Below, one piece after another: positions 1 to 5,046 of a stretch of 5,769 nucleotides of DNA (position 1 is its first letter; each line of letters starts with the position of its first letter). The notes under the pieces were generated by a model that did not search any database, was not told the origin of the DNA, and was given only the letters and a program-made list of their open reading frames with translations. Position numbers and translations under genes: made by a program. Source of the stretch: JBGTHB01 sp041746415 (GTDB lineage Bacteria; Pseudomonadota; Gammaproteobacteria; Coxiellales; Coxiellaceae); the NCBI GenBank assembly GCA_041746415.1, contig JBGTHB010000114.1, positions 1 to 5,769 on the forward strand. Reading direction: 5' to 3'.

Positions 1-495
1 GCGGACCGTATCGACTTTGACCAAATACCACTGGCTTTGGAGGTATTAGAAGTCCCTGCACACACCAAAAGCCACATCGCTTATGTGGGTGGTGGCATGT
101 TATTTTGTGGTGACACTTTATTTAGTGCGGGCTGTGGTCGCTTATTTGAGGGTTCAGCAGAGCAGATGTATCGCGCTCTCCAGCGCTTTGCTTGCCTACC
201 ACTTGACACTAAAGTCTACCCTGGCCACGAATACACGCTGTCCAATCTCCGCTTTGCGCACTTAGTTGAACCGGACAATGCAGCCATTATTGATTATCAA
301 AAACGCACTATAGAACGCATTCAGGACAGCGGTTGTAGCCTACCTTCCACTATAGGCCTGGAGCGCGAGGTCAACCCCTTCCTGCGCTGCCACCTCCCAG
401 CCGTACAAGCCAGTGCCAGCAAGGCTTGTAGCAGCGCGCCTCTCAACCCTATAGCGGTATTGGCCTGCCTAAGAGAATGGAAAAATCGCCAATAA
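1..495 (+). CDS. gloB: Hydroxyacylglutathione hydrolase (glyoxalase II), 5'-truncated by window edge
   Basis: Glyoxalase II hydrolyses S-lactoylglutathione to D-lactate and glutathione, the second step of cytosolic methylglyoxal detoxification. The frame is open from base 1, giving 164 residues. The family is usually about 250-260 residues, so roughly 90 N-terminal residues, including the first metal-binding motif THxHxDH, lie outside the window. Visible in order (residues counted from base 1): PAHTKSHIAY (19-28), whose first His is a metal ligand; CGDTLFSAGCGRLFEG (36-51), whose Asp bridges the two metals; PGHEYT (74-79), with another His ligand; and the C-terminal substrate-binding domain with EREVNPFLR, followed by the usual Lx-x-W-K end. 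The stop is TAA at 493-495. It lies 61 bases upstream of mltD on the same strand, a known gammaproteobacterial neighbour pair. The GC of its 3' part is far higher than in the minus-strand genes of this window. The assignment is secure; activity cannot be judged without the N-terminus. Confidence 0.94.
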   Translation, partial: ADRIDFDQIPLALEVLEVPAHTKSHIAYVGGGMLFCGDTLFSAGCGRLFEGSAEQMYRALQRFACLPLDTKVYPGHEYTLSNLRFAHLVEPDNAAIIDYQKRTIERIQDSGCSLPSTIGLEREVNPFLRCHLPAVQASASKACSSAPLNPIAVLACLREWKNRQ

Positions 496-521
496 CTGTT
501 CAAATTTTATCCATTTATTAC

Positions 522-550
522 TTGACCTTAACCTTAAGAGCACTTAAGAT
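522..550 (+). promoter_or_regulatory. Candidate sigma70 promoter of mltD
   Basis: TTGACC at 522-527 matches five of six bases of the -35 consensus. TAAGAT at 545-550 matches four of six of the -10 consensus. The spacer is exactly 17 bases. Transcription would be expected to start about 6-8 bases after the -10, at or next to the ATG at 557, which would make the message leaderless or nearly so. This fits the lack of a convincing Shine-Dalgarno sequence before 557. It is a pattern match only. Confidence 0.38.
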
Positions 551-556
551 CCTCAC

Positions 557-748
557 ATGCGAATGACTGTTAAAAAATTGACCACTGTGGTTAGCGCCTT
601 AACTTTGCTATTAGCAGCTCCAATGGCATCGGCCTTTCAGGTAAACAACTTGTTCAATAGCCCGCACGATATCTGGAACGTGATGGGCGACCATTTTGAG
701 CTAACGAATGGCGCACTTGATCATGCAGCTGTGCGCAAGCAAATTTAA
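557..748 (+). CDS. N-terminal fragment of MltD (signal peptide and start of mature region)
   Basis: These 63 residues are what would be translated from the normal mltD start before the premature TAA. Residues 1-26 form a Sec-type signal peptide with basic residues (R2, K6, K7), a hydrophobic Leu/Val/Ala stretch and an ASA cleavage motif. The remaining 37 residues are the beginning of the mature protein, including DIWNVMGDHFEL and AVRKQI, and have no catalytic part. The product could be exported but would have no enzyme activity. ATG 563 (third codon) is an alternative start. Neither start has a good Shine-Dalgarno sequence; the nearest purine run, AAGAG at 536-540, is about 16 bases from ATG 557. 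Confidence 0.6.
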   Translation: MRMTVKKLTTVVSALTLLLAAPMASAFQVNNLFNSPHDIWNVMGDHFELTNGALDHAAVRKQI

Positions 749-841
749 AACGACCGCAACCTTCAATACGATTTATTTCAGCTTACCAACAACGCTCAAC
801 CCTATATCTATTATGTATACAAACAAACTCAGCAACGCGGT

Positions 842-1858
842 ATGCCAGCCGTATTAGCCTTATTGCCGATGGTGGAAAGTGACTACACGCCATTTCAATA
901 TTCGGGCGTGGGCGCAACCGGTTTGTGGCAATTGATGCCCAGCACCGCTACAGGCTTTGGGATTAAAATTAATTGGTGGTTCGATGGCCGACGTGACATT
1001 GTAAGCTCCACCAATACCGCTCTTAACTATTTGCAATATTTACATGACACTTTTCACAACTGGGATTTAGCTATTGCTGCATATAATTCGGGTGAAGGCA
1101 CAGTGTGGAATGCGATTCATTACAATCAGCGCCATAATCTGCCCACTGATTTTTGGGATTTGCCATTGCCACAACAAACGAAATTATATGTACCTAAATT
1201 ATTGGCTTTTGCGCAAATTATAAAAGAACGCTCGCATTACGGTTTACGTTTGTTTCCTATCGCTAACCAACCCTACTTCACGGCCGTACGTTTACATAAA
1301 CAATATAATATCGGTCAACTGGCCAACATGGTAGGCATTAGCGAAAAAGCTTTTCGTAATTTAAACCCGGCTTTTCGACGCGCCAAAACCGCACCGTTTT
1401 CTGCGTACTTTGTGCTCGTCCCAATTAAAAAAGAAAAAACTTTTCGTCACAATCTTGATAAATACAATCAACAATTAGCCGCGCATGAACCGAAACATTT
1501 AACGCACACAGTTAAAAATGGTGACAGCTTATCCGTTATCGCCCTACACAACCATACCACCGTCAGCGCAATCAAAAAGCTCAACCACATGCAGAACTCC
1601 GTAATTCATGTGGGTCAAAAATTAATGATACCTGTGCCAATAAGTAATAAAGTAAGCGCCCGCATTGCTGAAACCTATGTGCCTGGACCACGCGCAATGA
1701 CTTACATCGTTAAAGCAGGCGACAGTTTGTATCATATCGCAGGGCACTTTCACGTTAGCGAACAAGACATTTTCTTTTGGAATCATTTCAATAATCATGA
1801 AATGTTGCACCCCGGTATGCAATTGACGTTGTTAGTGAATAAATCCTTAGCTGAGTAA
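842..1858 (+). CDS. mltD: C-terminal body of MltD: SLT catalytic domain plus LysM repeats, without signal peptide
   Basis: This 338-residue stretch is the open part of mltD after the premature stop, beginning at the first in-frame ATG. It keeps the whole transglycosylase core: LLPMVES with the presumed catalytic Glu12 (codon 875-877), GLWQLMPSTATGFG (27-40) and AAYNSGEG. A divergent LysM-like region follows (about 146-198, IGQLANMVGISEKAF). Two clear LysM peptidoglycan-binding domains come next, at about 222-265 (HTVKNGDSLSVIA) and 286-332 (TYIVKAGDSLYHIA). No Shine-Dalgarno sequence precedes ATG 842, and a product starting there would have no signal peptide, so it could not reach the periplasm by the usual route. 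The catalytic Glu sits only 12 residues in, so helices that normally precede it would be missing. I regard it as part of the broken gene rather than an independent one. Confidence 0.75.
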   Translation: MPAVLALLPMVESDYTPFQYSGVGATGLWQLMPSTATGFGIKINWWFDGRRDIVSSTNTALNYLQYLHDTFHNWDLAIAAYNSGEGTVWNAIHYNQRHNLPTDFWDLPLPQQTKLYVPKLLAFAQIIKERSHYGLRLFPIANQPYFTAVRLHKQYNIGQLANMVGISEKAFRNLNPAFRRAKTAPFSAYFVLVPIKKEKTFRHNLDKYNQQLAAHEPKHLTHTVKNGDSLSVIALHNHTTVSAIKKLNHMQNSVIHVGQKLMIPVPISNKVSARIAETYVPGPRAMTYIVKAGDSLYHIAGHFHVSEQDIFFWNHFNNHEMLHPGMQLTLLVNKSLAE

Positions 1859-1875
1859 TTCCCATTCACACCAAC

Positions 1876-3441
1876 CTACATTTTCATCGGTGCAAAAGCA
1901 TTACTGTCGTCGTCGACGACTTCAATTAACACACTCGATTTTTTTAATGCAGCCAATGCGTGTTGCAATGTTAACGTCATATCCGCCGGCTCTCGCAAAC
2001 AAAAAGCACTTAATCCATAGGATTGTGCTAACTGTGTAAAATCCGGGTTATCTAACTCAACACCAAATTGTTTCGCCTCTTGAGCTGAAACGCGCGCTAA
2101 GCGGCCGTTATTCACCACAACAATTAATATTTTCAATTGATATTGCAAAATGGTTCCAAGTTCCGATAACAACATCTGGAAGCCACCGTCACCACAAATA
2201 CAAACCGCCATCGCTTTTTTATTCGCTAATTTGACCGCAATCGCTGCTGGCAAGGCAAAACCCATTGTACCCAAACGGTTTGAGCAAAGTATACGTTGAT
2301 TTTTGTGCAGCGTTAAATAATGCAATGCCCATAGTGAATTATCACCCACATCAAGGCTTACTACTGTGTCTTTACTTAAATAATGGGAGAGATTTTTCAT
2401 AAAAACTGCGGCTAATGAATTACTGTGTGGTTGTTTAATAGCAGCGATTTTTTTATGTGTTGACTGATAGTGTTTTAAATAGCTTGTTAGATTTTTAGCG
2501 ATTTTGGCCAAGTCTCCAAAAATAACGCTATTTTTGGCATAACCATAATGCACAATATTAGGCTCATGCGAACATAAAATTAATTTTTTATTTTTCAATA
2601 ATTCATTTGACCATAAATTTTTTAAACCGAAACCAATAATCACTTCAGCTTGCTGCATAGCTTTTTTTGCAGAGGCCATGCCCGCCAAACCATACACACC
2701 CAATACGCCACGATAATTGGGAAAATCATTACTAATAATTCCTTTGCCTGAGATGCTGCTAATAATAGGCACATTTAAACGTAATGCTAGTGCTTCAATA
2801 GCCCTACCGGCGTTACTGGCGCCCAGTCCAACCGCTAATAACACTTTTTTTTCGTGCATCAATTCATTAGCTAGTTTTTTCAATTCGGCTTTATCAATAG
2901 CATAATGATGAATAAATTTTTTCAGCCTGTGTTTTACCGACCACTTTACTGATTGTGATTGAATATCAACTGATAAGGCTAAATGCGCCGCCTGGAAATG
3001 CGAATAGCAAAATCCTAAAATATTCTCAAACAGCATCGGAAATTGTTCTACTGATTTTGCCTCAACACTCATGCCCAACAAATCAAATAACTTAACTTGA
3101 TTTAGATCTTGAAAACCGCGCTGTTCTTGTTTAGCTAAGGGCGGCATGCCAGTAATGATTAAAACTGGCACACGGTCTAGCTGCGCATCCAACATGCCAG
3201 TGAGCGCATTGGAAGCTCCCGGTCCAGTAGTAGTAAGACAAACGGTTAATTTTCCCGTTAATTTTGCTTCAGCACTAGCTGCCATGGCGGCCGCCATTTC
3301 ACTGCGACACAAAACCCACTTTATTTTTTTAAATCGATCTATCGCTTCTAAAATAGGAATAATTGCAGCACCCGGATAACCATAAATTCGTTCAACACCA
3401 ACTTGATGTAAGCGCTTAAGCACGTATTGGGCTACATTCAT
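1876..3441 (-). CDS. Thiamine-diphosphate-dependent enzyme, acetolactate synthase / pyruvate oxidase family
   Basis: The family decarboxylates 2-keto acids on thiamine diphosphate and passes the acyl group to a second keto acid, an electron acceptor or a proton. All three domains are present in 521 residues. The N-terminal PYR domain has YGYPGAAIIP (20-29), the cofactor-activating Glu48 in CRSEMAAAMAA, and TTTGPGASNALTGMLDA (70-86). A central domain spans about 188-320 (SGKGIIS at 231-237). The C-terminal PP domain has DVGDNSLWALHYL and the ThDP/Mg motif GDGGF (417-421), then 24 residues, then NN (444-445). YGYPGAAI resembles acetolactate synthase, whereas DVGDNSLWA and the FGVELDNPDF region recall PoxB-like oxidases. 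After NN the sequence is GRLARVSAQEAKQFG, lacking the Trp seen there in true acetolactate synthases. PoxB's C-terminal membrane-binding extension is absent. It is the last gene of the trio, 3 bases after its upstream neighbour. The substrate is unknown. Confidence 0.9.
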   Translation of the reverse strand: MNVAQYVLKRLHQVGVERIYGYPGAAIIPILEAIDRFKKIKWVLCRSEMAAAMAASAEAKLTGKLTVCLTTTGPGASNALTGMLDAQLDRVPVLIITGMPPLAKQEQRGFQDLNQVKLFDLLGMSVEAKSVEQFPMLFENILGFCYSHFQAAHLALSVDIQSQSVKWSVKHRLKKFIHHYAIDKAELKKLANELMHEKKVLLAVGLGASNAGRAIEALALRLNVPIISSISGKGIISNDFPNYRGVLGVYGLAGMASAKKAMQQAEVIIGFGLKNLWSNELLKNKKLILCSHEPNIVHYGYAKNSVIFGDLAKIAKNLTSYLKHYQSTHKKIAAIKQPHSNSLAAVFMKNLSHYLSKDTVVSLDVGDNSLWALHYLTLHKNQRILCSNRLGTMGFALPAAIAVKLANKKAMAVCICGDGGFQMLLSELGTILQYQLKILIVVVNNGRLARVSAQEAKQFGVELDNPDFTQLAQSYGLSAFCLREPADMTLTLQHALAALKKSSVLIEVVDDDSNAFAPMKM

Positions 3442-3444
3442 TTA

Positions 3445-4113
3445 CTATCCCTGTTCCTCTAACGCCATCATTGCCGTCCAAGCTTTGCCAAACGCATATT
3501 CACTTACAAAAAAAATGGTTTGATGTATTTTTTCAATAGGCACATTAGCTTTTTTAGCCAGCGCAAGATGAAATTTAAATGACTCACCCAGCGTTTGATG
3601 CGACACGTCACAGGCAATCGCCATTAAAATTTTATTTTCTAAACTCAAACCAGGACGCTGCCATAATGGCAGTATGGTTTTTTTAAAATGTGCTGCTAAA
3701 TCCGCGCTTAGTGAGGACGGTATTAATTCAACTATATTCAATTCCAACTCTAATGGCGGTGGTGTAATTTTTTTACGACGTTCACGAAAACCTTGCCAGC
3801 AAGTATAAATTTTAAGCCGAATCATAGCACTGAGTGCCAGCGGAAAACTGGCATAAGGAGCAATAAATAACACCAGCTCTTTTAATTCATACCGTTTTGC
3901 ACCTTGGCGTTGCGCCATTTTAGTGTGCATTAAAAACGGCAAACCCAACCAAGCACGACACACATCGCTGGTCATACATAAAAATGCTTTTTGTTTATCG
4001 GATAAATCGGGCAAGCTCCACAATGGACTGGATAATCGCACAGCCGCTTCACCGAAATCTTTATCAATCATAAAAACAGGACGGTTTGCTTTGGGATCAT
4101 CTACCGCAGACAT
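3445..4113 (-). CDS. Tandem carboxymuconolactone-decarboxylase-like (CMD/AhpD-fold) protein
   Basis: This 222-residue protein contains two copies of a CMD-like helical repeat, at about 31-100 and 150-218. Shared positions fall at a constant offset of 119: LW (31/150), P (35/154), LS (37/156), K (42/161), DV (50/169), LG (56/175), F (60/179), H (63/182) and YA (87/206). AM (96) recurs at 214, after a one-residue deletion. The first copy has the typical ending ELVLFIAPYASFPLALSAM. CMD-fold proteins include gamma-carboxymuconolactone decarboxylase and AhpD-type peroxidases. The CxxC pair of the peroxidases is absent, so an AhpD-like thiol role is unlikely. A decarboxylase or binding role is possible, as in CMD proper, but not shown. 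It lies between the SDR gene (2 bases upstream) and the ThDP gene (3 bases downstream), so production is probably coupled. A purine-rich GGGAAG precedes ATG 4113, and the stop is TAG. There is no signal peptide, so it is probably cytosolic. Confidence 0.78.
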   Translation of the reverse strand: MSAVDDPKANRPVFMIDKDFGEAAVRLSSPLWSLPDLSDKQKAFLCMTSDVCRAWLGLPFLMHTKMAQRQGAKRYELKELVLFIAPYASFPLALSAMIRLKIYTCWQGFRERRKKITPPPLELELNIVELIPSSLSADLAAHFKKTILPLWQRPGLSLENKILMAIACDVSHQTLGESFKFHLALAKKANVPIEKIHQTIFFVSEYAFGKAWTAMMALEEQG

Positions 4114-4115
4114 AG

Positions 4116-4979
4116 TTACTTCCCTTTTAGTTTTATACCCACCAACTTTAATTTGAGCTTATCAAACCAACGATCAGGTAAAATTTTACTAAACAAAATA
4201 ATTTGGCGTGCATGCGGCCCAACAGAATAATGCGTTTTCGGTTTTTTAGCGGTCATCGCTTTTACAATCACTTGCGCCACACCCGTTGCTGGGATGCCAT
4301 CCATTTCCGCTTTGTGCATGGATTTTGCCATGGCTAATAACGCATCGGCATAATATTTTTTGTGAGCGGCAGAAAGCGCCGCAACAATTTTTTCAGCTAA
4401 TTCCACCATGCCTTCAGATGCTTTGGTGCGAATAGAAGAAGGATCAACACCGATAACATCAATATTCCAAGGCGCTAACTCGATGCGTAAACCAGTGGTA
4501 AATGACTCCACGGCGTGTTTTGAAGCGCATAAAGCAAAACCAAATGGAATAGTAGTGTGCGCACCAACAGAGCCAATATTTATAATTCGCCCAGGCGCTT
4601 GGCGAATTAATGGCAGCAACGCCTGAGTTAAGCGCACCATAGCAAACACATTCACTTCAAAAACACGACGCAGCCGCTCAATGGGCAGTGCTTCAATGGG
4701 AGTGAAATCTGGAATACCTGCATTATTTACCAAGCCATACAAACCGTGCTGGCCTAAATCCTGCGTTAATTGAGCGACAACAGCAGCGACTTGTTGTTCG
4801 TTGGTGATATCTAATATAACGGGTGTTAAACGATTGGAGGCGGCTTGTTTTAGTTTTTCAGCATCAGCTGCGTGGCGCACTGTGGCATACACTTTAAATC
4901 CGGCTTTATCTAAAGCAATTGCGGTGGCGTGACCAATACCAGAGGAAGTGCCAGTAACTAAAACGGCTTTATCGGTCAT
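4116..4979 (-). CDS. Short-chain dehydrogenase/reductase (classical SDR) with catalytic Tyr replaced by Leu
   Basis: SDRs are cytosolic NAD(P)H-dependent oxidoreductases with a Rossmann fold, generally acting on alcohol/ketone pairs. At 287 residues it fits the classical class. Visible motifs are the cofactor loop TGTSSGIG (9-16), DIT with Asp57 (adenine site), NNAG (85-88), Asn110 in FEVNVFA and Ser137 in INIGSVGAH. The YxxxK position reads LCASK (150-154), so Lys154 is kept but the catalytic Tyr is Leu150 (codon TTA, plus-strand bases 4530-4532). The usual PG motif after the active site is DPSSIRT (179-185). The end, with VGPHARQII and LPDRWFDKL, resembles retinol-dehydrogenase-like bacterial SDRs. 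The start is fixed by AAGGAGG four bases before ATG 4979. It is the first gene of the trio; its TAA ends 2 bases before the next ATG. The fold is certain; activity as a standard oxidoreductase is doubtful. Confidence 0.92.
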   Translation of the reverse strand: MTDKAVLVTGTSSGIGHATAIALDKAGFKVYATVRHAADAEKLKQAASNRLTPVILDITNEQQVAAVVAQLTQDLGQHGLYGLVNNAGIPDFTPIEALPIERLRRVFEVNVFAMVRLTQALLPLIRQAPGRIINIGSVGAHTTIPFGFALCASKHAVESFTTGLRIELAPWNIDVIGVDPSSIRTKASEGMVELAEKIVAALSAAHKKYYADALLAMAKSMHKAEMDGIPATGVAQVIVKAMTAKKPKTHYSVGPHARQIILFSKILPDRWFDKLKLKLVGIKLKGK

Positions 4980-4983
4980 AATA

Positions 4984-4990
4984 CCTCCTT
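4984..4990 (-). promoter_or_regulatory. Strong ribosome binding site of the SDR gene
   Basis: On the minus strand AAGGAGG, a near-perfect complement to the 3' end of 16S rRNA, lies four bases before ATG 4979. It fixes the start of the first gene of the three-gene operon and suggests efficient translation. Confidence 0.8.
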
Positions 4991-5003
4991 GTAAAGATAT
5001 TCC

Positions 5004-5032
5004 ATCGTAAGCGATAGATGATTAGGAGGCAA
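5004..5032 (-). promoter_or_regulatory. Candidate sigma70 promoter of the SDR-CMD-ThDP operon
   Basis: Read on the minus strand, TTGCCT (5027-5032, four of six consensus bases) and TACGAT (5004-5009, four of six) are 17 bases apart. The expected transcription start is near 4997, giving a leader of about 18 bases that contains the Shine-Dalgarno sequence. It sits in the 67-base gap after the 200-residue gene, so the trio could be transcribed from here, from further upstream, or both. Confidence 0.35.
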
Positions 5033-5046
5033 CCATACCCATTCCA

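Larger units (their letters stand above)
557..1858 (+). pseudogene. mltD: MltD-like membrane-bound lytic murein transglycosylase, interrupted by an in-frame TAA
   Basis: Lytic transglycosylases of the MltD type cleave the MurNAc-GlcNAc bond of peptidoglycan in the periplasm, forming 1,6-anhydroMurNAc. One frame runs 434 codons from ATG 557 to TAA 1856-1858 and is broken only at codon 64 (TAA, 746-748). The head carries a Sec signal peptide (MRMTVKK, hydrophobic core, AxA site near residue 26, then FQVNN). There is no lipobox Cys, unlike E. coli MltD, which is a lipoprotein. The family's pre-catalytic segment follows, from DIWNVM and AVRKQI before the stop to PYIYYVYKQ after it. Spacing across the stop matches the E. 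coli protein as I recall it, so this is a substitution and not an indel. The catalytic SLT domain and the LysM domains downstream are intact. It is most simply a recently inactivated gene; a sequencing error or a partially expressed gene remains possible. Confidence 0.88.
1876..4979 (-). other. Three-gene operon: SDR, tandem CMD-like protein, ThDP enzyme
   Basis: Three minus-strand genes follow one another with gaps of 2 bases (4114-4115) and 3 bases (3442-3444), a spacing at which ribosomes commonly reinitiate. Only the first gene has a near-consensus Shine-Dalgarno sequence; the other two have weaker purine-rich sites inside the end of the preceding gene. This points to one message and coupled production of the three proteins. 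The operon ends 17 bases from the convergent end of mltD, and no stem-loop terminator is visible there. Confidence 0.85.

Noticed and set aside
83..503. Short overlapping frames within gloB on both strands
   Set aside because: The gloB frame carries all the conserved glyoxalase II motifs; the others are compositional by-products.
746..748. Programmed readthrough or stop-codon reassignment at the mltD TAA
   Set aside because: TAA is the tightest stop and the following base is A, not a known leaky context. gloB, mltD itself and the SDR gene all end in TAA, so reassignment does not fit, and I see no recoding structure nearby.
1909..1920. Perfect palindrome GTCGTCGACGAC
   Set aside because: It lies within the last codons of the ThDP gene and is explained by a Val-Val-Asp-Asp-Asp run. 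It has no loop and no T-run, so it is not a terminator.
1876..3441. Naming the ThDP gene ilvB, alsS or poxB
   Set aside because: Signature residues are mixed, the acetolactate synthase Trp after NN and the PoxB membrane tail are missing, and no adjacent gene supports any of the three.
3445..4113. AhpD-type alkylhydroperoxidase for the CMD-like protein
   Set aside because: The CxxC redox pair required for that activity is absent from both repeats; only the fold resemblance remains.
1622..4626. Smaller open frames opposite mltD and opposite the three operon genes
   Set aside because: They lie antisense to well-supported coding regions, show no recognisable domains and have no convincing ribosome binding sites; they are shadow frames.
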